DNA of 64,000 bases from Strongylocentrotus droebachiensis (lineage: Eukaryota > Echinodermata > Echinoidea > Camarodonta > Strongylocentrotidae). The position numbers and the translations under genes are program-made. The notes under the pieces are model-generated. The model was given only the letters and a program-made list of their open reading frames with translations, searched no databases and was not told where the DNA came from. The stretch is taken from the NCBI GenBank assembly GCA_035222895.1, contig JAVYIG010000689.1:102501-166500 (forward strand). The letters are read 5' to 3'. Below, piece by piece: positions 31,601 through 43,905 of this stretch. Numbering within the stretch: the first letter of the stretch is position 1; every line of letters begins with the position of its first letter.

Positions 31601-31793
31601 TGTTGACTTCACTAGGGATGTGTTTCCAGTCTGCTGGGTCCGTTAGGGTCTGGATGTCACCTACTCTGCTTGATACAAATGCCTTGTATATTCTGGCAGA
31701 AGACTTTATCCACTGGAGCACAATCATACTATCAGTTAAAAAAACGACCTTTTCCACCTGTAGCCTCATCTCATTGCTGATTGCCACGTGCAT
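31600..31793 (-). pseudogene. BEL/Pao RNase H fragment
   Basis: 'VVFLTDSMIVLQWIKSSARI', 'FVSSRVGDIQTLTDPADW' and 'HIPSEVN' match the RNase H segment of Pao pol (the Asp of TDS is catalytic). The open frame runs without break into the LINE ORF1 domain, giving a 164-residue chimeric frame. Confidence 0.75.
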
Positions 31794-31984
31794 TCTATGA
31801 AAAAGTATAGTTTATGTTCATTCAATGAAACAGGTGCACCTACTGTACTCGATCTCCATTGCTGCAGTGGTGCCCACTGTTTCTTTTGAGGGAATTTCCT
31901 TCTCTCACGCAGGTTACATATTCTGAGATATGATCTAACGTCAGATGCTACTGCAGACCAGTGGTATCTTGCCTTTACTTATGG

Positions 31985-32110
31985 CCCGGTCACACTGTAA
32001 CATATAGCAGTAACGTATGCCGACGTATGTGAACTTTCACCATCACGCTAGTGCACGTTAACTTAAGTTAGGGGTAGGTTTGGTATAAGTTGTATACGTT
32101 AAAAACTGAT
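31985..32110. mobile_element. Truncated GGCCCGGTCACAC-family MITE end
   Basis: GGCCCGGTCACACTGTAAC at about 31983 matches the terminal sequence of the three complete copies at 59045-61153. No opposite end is found here. Confidence 0.5.
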
Positions 32111-32250
32111 CAATAAGAACAGCATATGATAATCATGGTAATGAGGGTAATAATGGAACATCGTATAAAACACAGTCACTGCTCATCTCTAGGAGGGCAC
32201 AGCAGTCGGTACAGTCACTGATGGTTATTTCTTTGCTGGTGGTCGTGTGT

Positions 32251-32701
32251 TCATATCGACATCCTCCATCTCCACCCCAGTAATTCACTCAATCCTGAAA
32301 GGTTGGACATGGTCAAAAGGTTCAGGCTGTCTTGAAGGGGGGTTGACTCTGATAAGCTGATCCCAAAGCCGCAGACACCGAGGTCAGACCAGACGAACTT
32401 CACTTGCTTGCGTAGTAGATTGGTAATGGTAAGAGGAGCCACGACATCACAGAATTTATGACAGAATCGTCTGTTACAGACGATAGTAGCCTGCCATGCT
32501 TAGAAACCAAATCAGTTCCTACCGGATGGTTGGAGTCTGAAAAGCCAGTTTCGATTTCACCCTCGTCGAGATTGGTCGAACTTGACCAGAACCAACTACA
32601 TAACCATCAAAAAGAACACTTGCACCTCCAAACTCACTGTTTGTCAAATTGACTGTCATTTTGGCGAAAGGATGTAGTCTAGAATCCTCATACGCAATCA
32701 T
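32251..32701 (-). pseudogene. Gypsy-like RT/RNase H junction remnant
   Basis: 'PLTITNLLRKQVKFVWS' is the hinge after the gypsy RT fingers. The downstream sequence is frameshifted and not clearly alignable, and 32701-32519 gives no recognisable domain. Confidence 0.4.
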
Positions 32702-32879
32702 ATACTGGAGGTTCCCGCCTTATCTGTTCAAATATAGTTGAATCAAATCCCCTAACTTCCATACATTTCATTGTCATAAATAATAATACAACAACATTAC
32801 GGATTTCAATAGGGAGGACCCCAACATATACCCACAGGCACCCTCCCTCACACACACCACACACTGTCCACACACAGTC

Positions 32880-33005
32880 CCCCGACCTTTATGGGGGGTT
32901 GGGCCTCCCCCTCCCCTGGCGCTCAAGGGGGGGGGGGGGGGGGGCAAATTTTAAAATTTGTGAGGACCAAAAAAAAAAAAATGTGCCCCCCCCCCCCAGT
33001 AGTGC
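32880..33005. mobile_element. G-run/C-run dispersed element, copy 2
   Basis: Shares CCCCTCCCCTGGCGCTCAAG plus G run, an AT middle and a closing C run with 640-760. Confidence 0.5.
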
Positions 33006-33545
33006 TCACAGATCATAAAACAAGGGAGCACTTGAATTCATATAGTTAGAATTAGTAATGATACAAACAGCACGTCGTTGAAGAATATGAATTTTATATA
33101 AATGAGTCTTGTAAGTATTGCCCCATATAAGGGAGAGGGTCTTCGACCACGTCTTTACCCGATGATGGTCATGGATTTATATGGAAAAGGTTTGATCTGC
33201 TTTAATGGTAACTTCTTTCCCATTTATTTCACTACGTTCATTAAACATTGATCATAGTAGCAGAGGTTTTCCCTTTCTGCTTTTTGCTTTTTCACGACTT
33301 TGAACAAGTCTCCATCTTCCTGAAGATGTTCTTCACAGAACGACCTAAAAGCATCATCCCCACTTACAGACATCGGCAGAAGCTATCACTCCTGATGCTA
33401 TGTGAAGGAGTTCTCCATCATTTTCTTGGAAGGGATTGATCATGGCCTCCACTGTTTCAACAACGGCATAGACATCCCTTCCACTTTTTCCATGTTGGAC
33501 ACAGATCTTTTTTACTGCAGATGTGTCATGTTTTTCCAGCCATCT

Positions 33546-35921
33546 CTAATTTACATTGCTTGCTGATAGCACTTCTTTCATGTTGGGAGAGAATCCAACG
33601 GGTAACTGCCCCTTTTTTTCCTTGTGAAGCCAATCATGCCGCCTTTTGTTTTGTGTTCCTGTTGCATGTTTGTTCAATCGTCTGATCACAAACCACTTCA
33701 CAGAATCTGTATAATTGGTGCGACCATATGCAAAGAACCAGGGAAGGAAGCTGCGAATTGAAGAAAGGTGTAATTGCCAGTCTCCTTGCCTTGTAGCACG
33801 CAGGAACAGGAGGATGACTTCCACCATCTCTATGTAGCTTGACCACAGAGCAAATGTTGGATCTTGAGTCGAATGTTGTTCCACAAAAAAACGATAGGAA
33901 GATGCGATAGCCTGAAATTCTTCTCCTTGCACAAACTTTGTGAAAGAAGAAGTGAGAAAATCAGATTGAAGCTTAGCAAGAATCTTGTATGTCAATGCGT
34001 AGTCCACATCTGAGAGGGAGCTTATGTAAGCTTGGCAGCGTAGACGTTCCATGGCTTTCATGATGCACTTGTGAGCTTGGATGGTACGATTGTAGTGGTG
34101 TCCACTGATAACCATGTTAATTGAACCTTGGGCTACAATATTTGACTCTATCATGATGTTCTCCAAACCAGCATCTCCAAACCGTTTCCCGATACATGCA
34201 AGCAACCTCTACCGTCTTCAACAGCTTGCAGGCTATATCAATATATCTTGCATACCTCTGTGCATTTTGGTGCTCCTCACACTCCAGGCCAAGTCTGTCA
34301 AATGGTTAAGGTCGATCCAATTTTGTTCTGTCCGGAAAAGGGCTATATAAGAACTAGCTATTTTTTTTGTGTTTTTTTAATGCTATCTTCCTGGTCTTTG
34401 GTATTGCAATCTTTGAAGGTTCACGCTCTTGTTGGTTAATGGGATGCTGGACAATGATTCCATTGGTATTGTGAGTAGTACCATTGCCACTTACAGTTTT
34501 CTCTCCAAAATCATTATTATCATAAACGAGAATGGTGAAGATAGACTGAACACCATCAGGAAGTATTTGATCACCCAAGGCAAGTTGTCGTTTGGCAAGG
34601 GCAGTATCATGTGCAAGTACTACGGATCTTGACACACTGTGGCCAAGCCCATTCAAGATGTCAACTAGTTTACCTGACCCTGTTACAGTGTAGGTACCTT
34701 ACTGACAACTCTAGTGCATTGTGTAGTGGTAAAACACATCTCCCTTTAGTTTTCAGATACACACTGTCTTGTGCTATGGAGAGAACCTTTCGTTCATCAT
34801 CAGTAGAAACTGTCACCTTTTCATCTCTTGGATCTTCACTGACTCCTGACATCCATGCCAGAAAACTGAAAAACTGCCAAGGAATAAGTATCTTATTGTG
34901 CTTGATGTTTAAGGTCATCAGATGTTGGCGGCCAGGTTTTCTTCGTACATGTCATCTAGCAAAGTCTTCATGATTTGTGCAGCAGCATATAAAGTTCTCA
35001 AAGTGCACTCGTCTGTACAAATTTGCTTAATAGTTGTATACATACTACCGTCCCTCTCAATCTGACTTTCCTCACTGGAGACCTCAGCTACAGCTGACTC
35101 GATGACATCCTCCACACCAAGGCTCTCCACGGATACAATTTTGCTTTCGAGCTGTCGTGATGGTTTGCTGAAAAACAGGACAGGGTAGGAATCGCACTCT
35201 GCACTTTTGTAGCTTGCTGCTTCCAATCCTCTTACCTCTTTTACTATCTGAAAAACAGCTTCAGAAGCTTGGTCAGACGAAGGATTGCCCACGTATTATC
35301 CCCATTTTCATTACATTTTGGCAGAAATGCTCATTATTTCGGATTTCAGCAGCTTTAACAAGTTGCCTCCCTAAAAGTGTTCCACATCCGATGAGGCTCT
35401 CTACTTTCCTTTTTATGAGAATAAATGTCTTTCACATAGTTATTACATTTTGGCAGGACTTCGCATATGAGACTTCATAGCTCTGCTTCAAACATACATC
35501 ACTTTGTATTTTTGGTTTCACTACTCTACTATAAGATAGGCAACAAGAGCGGTGATACTGCACTTCGAGCGCTACAAGATCTTTTCCCCTGATTTTGAGG
35601 AGCAAATGCTCATCATTGCGGATTTCAGCAGCTTTAACTAGTTGCCCCCCTGAAAGTTTCACATCCGATAAGTCTCTCTACTTTCCTTTTATGAGAATAA
35701 GGTTCTTTCACATACGAAGTGCTCTTACATATAACACACTCAATGGGTAGGACATGAGGTCTCTCTGGACAGTGTCTGCTGCTGGTATCTGACCGTAACA
35801 GACACTTTGGCTCTGGCTCAATCCACACATCTGACCTCCTCTGAAGGTTTCTTAATGCCAGGTCTTCATCAACTGCTGTAAAGGTATATAGAAAACGTAC
35901 AAATATTTTTTGCCTCAACAC
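33546..35921 (-). pseudogene. Broken gene of an expanded uncharacterised metazoan family
   Basis: Read from 35921 down: a Cys-rich start 'CVICKSTSYVKEPYSHKRKV', then 'AAEIRNDEHLL' and 'KDLVALEVQYHRSCCLSYSR' (likely zinc-binding C..C..H..C); a helical part (35292-34918); 'LGHSVSRSVVLAHDTALAKR', 'LVYDNNDFGEKTVSG' and 'GTTHNTNGIIVQ' (34656-34354); and 219 residues (34205-33546) with 'IGKRFGDAGLENIMIESNIV', 'GHHYNRTIQAHK' and 'LPWFFAYGRTNYTDSVKW'. The same block order is known to me from large sets of uncharacterised proteins in cnidarians, amphioxus and echinoderms; function unknown. The pieces are in different frames, and a segment is duplicated (35318-35440 repeats 35603-35720), so it is probably a pseudogene. 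Introns could rescue some joins, but the internal repeat could not. Confidence 0.6.
35318..35720. repeat. Internal duplication in the uncharacterised gene
   Basis: CGGATTTCAGCAGCTTTAAC and TCTCTACTTTCCTTTTATGA occur in both 35318-35440 and 35603-35720, about 85-90% alike. This repeats the part that codes for the Cys-rich N-terminal region. Confidence 0.8.
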
Positions 35922-36706
35922 TAAAATATACAGAGAACCTGTCTTTATTTTAAATGAACATCATTCTACTGATTCCCTGTACTTTTCATTTTCATTTGAT
36001 TTAATTTAATTTATTTTCCACATAAAAAACCAGAAAAATATACAAGGTAAGAAAATAATTTGTACAGATTTGACACATAAAGCAAGTGCAAAACAGATAC
36101 ATAAAATATAAAAGAACAAGGACAATCTACATATCGGTTAACAAACATTAAAACATAAACAAAGTAAATAATGTACCAGTAGACGGGCTAGAAAAAGTGA
36201 AGCCTATCAAGTCTAGCACTGGTAGCAAAGAAGGGGGAAATCCAACCTGAGAAAGTGTGTGGCCAAGTAAAGGCAGAGTAAACTCATCTTCAGGGTGGAC
36301 TCTCCCTTCAAATGTCTTGTTTTATAATTATATTAAACTGACCTGATGAAAAACATAATTGCGATTTGAAACATGAACATGAATTGTTTTAATAAAAAAA
36401 ATATATTTAGAAGTGCAAAGAATTTTTTTTTATATTTCAACTTAAATTGTTATAATGATGTAGATGGTTTGAGACTGTCATCTAAAGCAGCCTATGTCAG
36501 GCAACCCTGATACGTAACACTTCTTTGGCCAGTAGCAGTTCTGTAATAAATGTTATGCAACTTCTTGGAGTTTCGGGTGTTATAAAAATGTATATCACTG
36601 TTTCATCTAAACCCGTTTTGGAGTGAGTTTGGTAATAGTCCCTTTTCAGACCTGTACATAAATTCTCCCAGGTGTAACCTACTCAATTCATATACAGTCA
36701 AAACCC

Positions 36707-37290
36707 TTAATTGTTTAAAGAGATTGTTTGTATGGGCCAAATAATGAGACTTAGCAACTTAACAAATACAAATACAAATTCCAGTTTTGACATAACTCTG
36801 GTAATTCTCGAGATCTTCAATGCAATATCATTAATATGTAAAGACCATGATAACTTGTCATCAATATTAACTCCAAGGAAGTGGTTACTATGTACTTGCT
36901 TTAAGGGTTCTAGTGAATCAACAAACTTAAGATTAAGAGTAACTAAGTTCTTATCATATTGTTTGTTCAATGGAGCAAAATGCATAAAATTTGTTTTCTC
37001 AATGTTTATCCTTAACCCATTTACTTTGTACCAAATATAAACCTTTTGTATTTCTTCATTCATATTATGGGTAAGAGTATCTAGTTTCTTCTCGCTTAAA
37101 GAGACATTGGTATCATCTGCACAAATAATGTATGACAAAGTTAAGGAAGCATTTGGCAAATCATTTATATTTAGAATAAACAACAGTGTCCCCATTATTG
37201 ACCCTTGGGGCACTCCACATATAACTTGTTTTTCAAATGAAGTAGCATTATCATAAATAATGTATTGTTTTATTTCCTTTAAATAATCCT
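36707..37290 (-). pseudogene. Non-LTR (CR1/jockey-like) reverse transcriptase fragment
   Basis: 'VICGVPQGSIMGTLLFILNI' with 'NDLPN' (RT block with PQGS), 'ADDTN' (catalytic Asp pair, with Ile-Cys before it instead of the usual Phe), 'WYKVNGLRINIEKTNFM' and 'HFLGVNIDDKLSW' are consecutive RT motifs. The 168-residue frame (37213-36707) starts inside the palm. The fingers part is lost before about 37290. 3'-end-like sequence lies at 36000-36130. Confidence 0.85.
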
Positions 37291-37809
37291 TTTACATTCA
37301 AAGAATACTAGAGCATAGAATTTCTCTCTTTTTTTGCAATTTGTTATCATTGTTAAACTCTTGACCACTAGTTACATATATTTGTTGTTGTTAAATAACA
37401 GCCATGCTGTAGTCTTTATATCATCATAAATATTGTATGTAACTTTCAATCTAATGAGAATGAAGTAACATGATATGAACAATGTTATTTAGTAAAATAA
37501 ACTGTGCTATAAGATATATGCAATAAATATTACCTTTTGATATCTGTGCTTTATTTGCCTTTTCCTTGGCTTGCCTGGTGGTATTGAGATTACAGAAGTG
37601 TCCGTAGCACTCTAGTATAGGTTGTGTTCTGCCCTCCCGTGTCGTTTTCTTTGTAAAGAGTCAGGACACATCAATTAATTATTATGTTTCCATTAACAAT
37701 ACTGTGCTTATGAGCAGCTCTAAAATGAAATCCCTATCAAGCTGATTACCACACCAATTTTCTACTGGAAATGTATACACTTCAAGAAGAAGCTGGGTTT
37801 GTGAGGGAG

Positions 37810-37835
37810 GAAGGGAGGGAGGGGGGGGGGGGGCA
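37810..37835. repeat. G homopolymer tract
   Basis: GGGAGG followed by a run of about 13 G. The flanking 37300-38050 is AT-rich with nothing recognisable. Confidence 0.6.
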
Positions 37836-38128
37836 CGCTTGCACTTCTGGCACGTGTATCGCAAATCTGAAATATATTTTCTTTTAAATGTTTTGCCCTC
37901 CTCATTCATCTTGATCAAAGACTACCTTAACTTTTGAAGTACGTGTTAAGTAGTTAGCATTGATCAAGACTTCAAAAACTTTATTAAAAGGTTAAGCTGT
38001 AGCTACCTCATAATTTGTGCATTGTTCAGGCAGTACCTGTGTTTCAGTGTTCACCTAAATTGTTTGAAATTGCCTCGTTTTTGTATTCATGTATTATTCT
38101 TTTAATTATTATTCTATTGTTATATTAG

Positions 38129-38217
38129 TGCTGGCTGGGTTCAAGAAAATGGAGTGAAACAGGGTCGAAGGTCATGATGTAAAGTTTGACTCTGACGAAG
38201 AACCACCAACATCTTGA
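38129..38217 (+). pseudogene. scnm1 last-exon copy 2 (frameshifted)
   Basis: After a TTATATTAG acceptor-like end the exon begins GCTGGCTGGGTTCAAGAAAA. It follows scnm1 exon 7 at the DNA level through GACTCTGACGAAGAACCACC, but one extra base in the middle moves the frame to TGA after 15 codons. Intronic sequence before it (TTGTTTGAAATTGCCTCG) and 3' flank (AGAGGATAAAG) are also homologous. Confidence 0.9.
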
Positions 38218-38274
38218 AAAATATGTGCTATATATTAGAGAGGATAAAGTCTAAAAAGTTTTAAATTGTCTTAA

Positions 38275-38523
38275 CGTTTGGGGGGGGGGGGGTAAGAGGA
38301 CATTTTTTATTTATTTTGTTGGTCCCGAAATTTAAAAATTTGACCGATCGACATTCCGTTCACTTAGGGGGGTAATAGGACATCTTTTTTAGGTCATCCA
38401 CTAGGTTTTTTTTTTTTTTTTTTTAAATCAACAAGGGGGGGGGGGGGGTTCCCGAAAAACATACACATTACAAAACTCAAGGGGGGTTTACCCCCCCCCC
38501 CCCCCCCCCTGCGTACGCGTCTG
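38275..38523. mobile_element. G-run MITE, one end like the hAT-type element
   Basis: Starts with a G run and ends in CCCCTGCGTACGCGTCTG, a diverged version of the right end of the element at 30061-30445. The left inverted end is missing. Inserted about 60 bp after the scnm1 exon copy. Confidence 0.6.
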
Positions 38524-38639
38524 TTTATGTATATGTATAGATGTATATATTTTAGTTATACACACATACAAACACACACAAACAAACACACGCACACCCA
38601 CAAACACTGTAAAGTCCTTCGTAAGTTGAAGAAAAACAG

Positions 38640-39180
38640 ACGGGTGAACATTAAATGATGAAATAATCATAGGAGATACAAATATTAAATGACAAGATTT
38701 ATTCAAAACCAAGATTCCCATAAACTTGATATAAGCGACATGCAGTTACTAACTTGATAAAGTGTATGGATCATGCCATTGATGATTGTCCTATCTACAA
38801 ATCCCCTCACGGTGCTTCCGAAGTTCGTGATCTCGATGATAAGACAATCAGTTAGCTTAATAAGGAACTTCCGATCTAGAAGATGTACCCCCTGATATTC
38901 TGTGTACGAACGAACGAATGACACTCTGCAGAGTGAACTAATAAAACAACCGTAGGACATACAAATATTAAATTACAAGATTTATTCAAAACTTGAAATG
39001 ACGCACATTTACTAACCTTAAAAAGTCTATATACATTGTAATTATACTCTGAATAGTGAAATAATAAAACAACCGTAGAAGATTCAAATATTACATGACG
39101 AGATTTATTACAAATCCAGTATTCCCCAAAACTTGAAATGACGCAGTTACTAACTTCAACAAGTTTATACAGTTCGTCCC
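38640..39180. repeat. Three copies of a ~120-bp dispersed repeat
   Basis: The core AAATGACAAGATTTATTCAA with CCAGTATTCCCCAAAACTTG recurs near 38690, 38975 and 39098. A fourth copy lies at 54810, in the same position relative to the other scnm1 exon copy. The paired regions also share GTTGAAGAAAAACAGACGGGTGAA. Confidence 0.75.
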
Positions 39181-39248
39181 GGAAAAAAAAAATCACAGTT
39201 ATACATAATAAATGACACATATTTAGAAAGCTTAGATCCTCCTCTTCC

Positions 39249-39270
39249 ATGTGTGTGTGTGTGTGTGTGT
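39249..39270. repeat. (GT)n microsatellite
   Basis: About eleven GT units. Confidence 0.9.
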
Positions 39271-39671
39271 ACCGAATGGCGGGTACATGCGCACGTGTCC
39301 TTTGTGGTGTATGGTGGAGTGGAAACAAATGTAGCCATTTCAATAAAGGAAATGAAGAATACGAAATAGAATACGAAATATGCAAATGTGAGTTGCAATG
39401 TGACCACCATTAGAGATATCAATAATAAGTGCTCAATGCATGTTAATAAATTATGCAGATATTTCGATATAAGAGTCTTTTAATGAGATGCTTTCAAAGA
39501 AGGAACTGTGCCTTATTGAATTAAGGTATGCATCAGGTTCATGATGTTTAACTGACTTTTGGGTCTTTTAATCGGATTACAAAACATTTTGAATGATATT
39601 ATTAGGCTTGACGAACCAGTTTGAGGAGTGTAAAGCGTTACAGGAAGCAGACACATGAGGAAAAGGACATC

Positions 39672-39691
39672 CTGCCCCCCCCCCCCCCCCA

Positions 39692-39725
<34 letters not shown>

Positions 39726-39743
39726 TACCCATATATATATTGA
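39672..39743. repeat. Poly-C, poly-A and (AT)n compound tract
   Basis: C run, A run and two AT microsatellites in series. Another (AT)n lies at 40046-40075. Otherwise 39750-41180 shows no gene. Confidence 0.85.
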
Positions 39744-41243
39744 ATAAGGCAGACTAATAGAACATGGTTGCAACTCTGAATTGTTCATAATCAAAATAGA
39801 CAGTGGTACAAATGGATCGTAATTATACAGGCATATATCACAATAGAGTAAACATGGCCCAGGACAATGGATTGGCTAATTAAGCAGTGTATTACATAAA
39901 ACATACAGTTTCATTTACAACGTAATACCGTATTCAATACATGAGGTAAGTGATATCAATGAAAGTAATGCAATAACATGTCAATTATTTACAAGATACA
40001 GCATTGTAATTACAAGCCGGAATTCTTATTTATGATATCTGCATTTATATATATACATATATATATATATATATGGGTCATCTTTATACAAAATAAAAAG
40101 ACACGATATGAACAAAGAAATGAACAGACAAAACCTAGGTCCATGACACAGTGTAGTACACATAACATTTGTGTCATTGGCAGGGTGCACTAAAAATAGA
40201 ACATATACATGCACATGGAAAATAATATTAATACGGTACACGAAATATGTTAAACAAATCGAGAAAAGCAAACAAAATGTAAAAGACATCAACAGTTCTA
40301 AGCAAATTGTACATTATACATTATTCAACGATTAAAGAACATACACGCTAATAATAACGTAGACAAACCTTGATTATGCATCATTGTAATTGTGATGTTT
40401 ATTTTGAAGATTTGAATTGCCATAGCATGCCCTCACTGATTTTCTTAATTATTCTTGACATGAGTAACAAAACAGAGGAAAATATAAACCGCTAACCAAG
40501 GGTAATTGATGCGACATTGGAAACCTATCAATTGCATGATATAACGAATAAAAAATGATAAAGTCTGATATTTAATTCTATCAAACAATGTTTTAACTTA
40601 GCGGAAATTTCATCATAAATATTTGTGTTTGTGCCATCGAACTGGATCGACCAAATCAATTGATTCATAATATACATATATATATATATATAATATTCTT
40701 TCACGTAACATGATAGTAATTTTAATAGTTTAATACTTTTTATTCAATATAATGTTAATTGTTATTGTATAATTGTTTTAAATGGGGGCACGCTGCAAGA
40801 TTCATATCTCGCACCCCGGGGCAACCTGTCTGACACGGCCGATAGTAGCAACTACTCCCAAGATCAAGATACATTAATTTTGATATAAGGAGACACGAAC
40901 GAACGATTGTTTCGACAGAAGAGCGTATCTGGAAAAGTACGGGAAAGTCCGGAATATCATGGTATTTCAAAATCCTTTACAAACACAAAATAAATCAAAT
41001 GTCATTGGAGAAAATTCAAATTTGTGCTGTACATTTCAGAGGTTAACCATGGCTTTAACTTATTTTAGAAAACAATAAAGTCATCATATTACAAAAGAAC
41101 CTTATTTCTTTCAAACTTGTTTGATTTAACATTGTTTTCATTCAAGCGGGCCATGCAGATTTTCTCATTTACGCCCATATTCACGTGCCAAGCGCTTACA
41201 GTGGATGGAAACGGAAATTAGGTAACTTCAAACAGCCTTACAA

Positions 41244-41760
41244 CTACAAACTGCAACAAAGATGTGTTTTTAAGGCCTTTCTGAAGGTAATAACTGATGG
41301 AGACTGCCTAATTATAAGTGGTAGATCATTCCAGTATTTTGAAGCAGATACAGTAAATGTCCTATCACCGGCTAATGTGCGGGTAACTGAATATGTGAGA
41401 CGGAGAGGATCACCGGCTGACCTCAATGCCCTGGCAGGTGTTTATAAATTCAAACAGTTATCTAAATATTGTGGAGCTTGATCATTGAGAATTTTGAATA
41501 CAAACGAGTAGTTAAAAAAAAACTATTCTTTGTTTCAAAGGAAGCCAGTGTAATGATCTCAAGAGTGGCTGAGATGAATTGTCCCTAGAAACCTGAAATA
41601 TCAATCGGGCTGCCCAATTTTGTAGCCGTTGCACACGATCCAATTTAGTCGAGGGAATGGTAGAGAGAAGCCCATTACGATCAGTACTGGATAGAACTAA
41701 AGAACGCACAGCATTATGACAGGCAGACTGGTCAATAAGCTAACCAAGTACATGTTTTAA
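41244..41760 (-). pseudogene. LINE (CR1/L2-like) pol C-terminal fragment
   Basis: From 41709: 'LDRVQRLQNWAARLIFQ' and 'LLRSLHWLPLKQRIVF'. After a gap and frame change, 'YSVTRTLAGDRTFTVSASKY' and 'WNDLPLIIRQSPSVITFRKA', then 'LKTHLCCSL'. This is the typical order after the RT domain in CR1/L2 LINEs. It lies just downstream of the death-domain stop codon. Confidence 0.8.
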
Positions 41761-41774
41761 AAAATTGTTTACTT

Positions 41775-42031
41775 TTACTCTTGTTTATACATTGATATAA
41801 GACCACCAGCCTCTGACTTAACAAGAACCTGGTCCAGGTCTGCCATGGTCCTATGGGACTTTTTCTTCCAAAGCTGCAGAAGTTGCATGTATGTTTGTGG
41901 ATAGTCATTCATCTTCTTTGTTAGAATGCCTTGTGCAATACTTGATTGGATTCCCAGAGCAACGTAGAAATCGGAGAAATTTTCCGGAAGTAGTGCTTTT
42001 GAAATTCTTAACAAATGCACATTTGTTACTT
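41775..42031 (-). CDS. Death-domain terminal exon
   Basis: 'HLLRISKALLPENFSDFYVA', 'LGIQSSIAQGIL', 'YMQLLQLWKKKSHRTMADLD' and 'VLVKSEAGGLIS' show the six-helix death-domain pattern, including the conserved Leu-Leu-x-x-Trp helix. Chosen acceptor CAATAG (42033-42032) keeps the phase-1 frame from the previous exon. Stop TAA at 41777-41775. Confidence 0.85.
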
Positions 42032-43869
42032 CTATTGAGTCGGTAGGCCTGAGATAAAAGGATAGAACAAGATTTAGTTTGCGATGTTAACACTTATATT
42101 TATATTTAGGCCTACAGCTGGTTATGGAAAAAAAATTGCCATTGATAACAGTTAATTGATTAGAACAAAATTAACGGAGGTCAATTAACAACCTGTCTTA
42201 AGTTGAAGAAAATGTCAAATAAACCTTGCATGTAGAGCATAATCACAATTAAACACAATATATAGGCTATACAATAATTAAGATATTTAAAATATTATAG
42301 CCAAACCAATGAATTGTCTCATGAAGCTCATTTTAAACTCTTAAAAGCTATCAAAATAGTGATAATATATAAAAGACTGTGACTTTACGAAATGGAGTAG
42401 AAAACACCACTGCTCACAAGATTGCCGAAACCAAGAAAATATCACTTCATGAAAACCAAATCAGGGGAAGTGGTTAAAAATGAAGTACTAAAATGTAAGC
42501 ACATTAACACCTAGGAAAAAAATAATCAGCAGCGGAGTAGATTAATTCCTGGTGCTATATACATGTACACAGAGCGGCATTATTCCCTTTTTTGTTGTTG
42601 GGGGAGGGGGGGGGGTTAAGATATATATATATATATATTTAAATGTTATCTAGTCCATGATTGTTGTTGTTGATTGCATAGTGATTCATGAATTGTTGTA
42701 CATCATCATTTTATCATTGTTACCTTTTCTGTAAAGTCACATGGATTGGAAAAGAAGACCTTCGGGTTCCAGTTATTTAGTTAATCTTTTTCTTTTTCCG
42801 GCATCCACGTGACTCTTTTCCAAATGTACTCTTGTGTTGTATTCAATGATTGTCTTTGTTTTTGCCGAATAAATAATAATAATAATAATAATATATGTAG
42901 ACCTACTTTTGAGCTCTGTTTGCCCTAGGTGTCACCTCGTCTCCTATAACAAAAATTTTAAAAGAAAAACACTGCTTCACGTCGATGTTTCATCCGTAGT
43001 GTTACTTTTATATTAGATACTGAATTCCAATAGTATTTTCCAATTGTACAATTTTCTGTTACTTTTTTGTTCTTACAATTTTATAATTTCTTGTAATTTT
43101 GAAATTTTCTTTCATTAATAGTCTATCACATAAAACCAAACATGATTTCATAGAGAGATATTGGTAAAATTAACAAATTAGTTTGGCGTCGCCATGCGTT
43201 TGGTAAAGACACATTTACAAAAAACAAGCCTTGGCCAAGATAAGTAATTACATTGTTAGTTCTTAATACCTAACCACGCTGCAAGAAAATAGAACCCAAA
43301 TTATAATTTCACTATATCAATATTTTATGGCATCAGCGTTTTTTTTCGAAACCATATTCCTGTCGTTTAGACATCTAACACAGTTGATAAGTTTTTTAAA
43401 CATTGAAATTTTGTTGTTCTTCCTTTTTTTCCTCTCTTTGCTATGAAGCTGAAAACTAAGCTAGGCGCCTACATTTATATGATTTTAAGCGATGAACACT
43501 TACCTGACAGATTCATCGGACAAATAATATCTATCGTTGTACTTTGTTCCAAAATGAACTGAACGAAGACTTTGGATTTGGCGGCTGGTGAGGTGTTTAC
43601 GACAAACCGTACATTGACCTCAATTGAGTGATGAAACAAAGTTTCCTGCCGTGTCTGTAAAGAAAGACATAGAATGCACATTTTGAATACACGTTAGATC
43701 TTCCAGTCATGTCAATGAATTGTATTGTATCACCTAAATGATGTTCGTCGTGAAAGAGTACCTTCCTGCTACATGTGTCTCATATTATATCCGTTAGGTA
43801 TCATTCTATATAATATAACGTGTTTTCGACCCCCTGTTTAATGGTTAGGTAATCAAACGAAAACAATTA

Positions 43870-43905
<36 letters not shown>

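Noticed and set aside
42032-42053. Acceptor TATCTCAG at 42054-42053 for the death-domain exon
   Set aside because: It looks stronger but needs an incoming phase of 2, while the preceding exon leaves phase 1; CAATAG at 42033 keeps the frame. Would be reinstated if a small extra exon is found.
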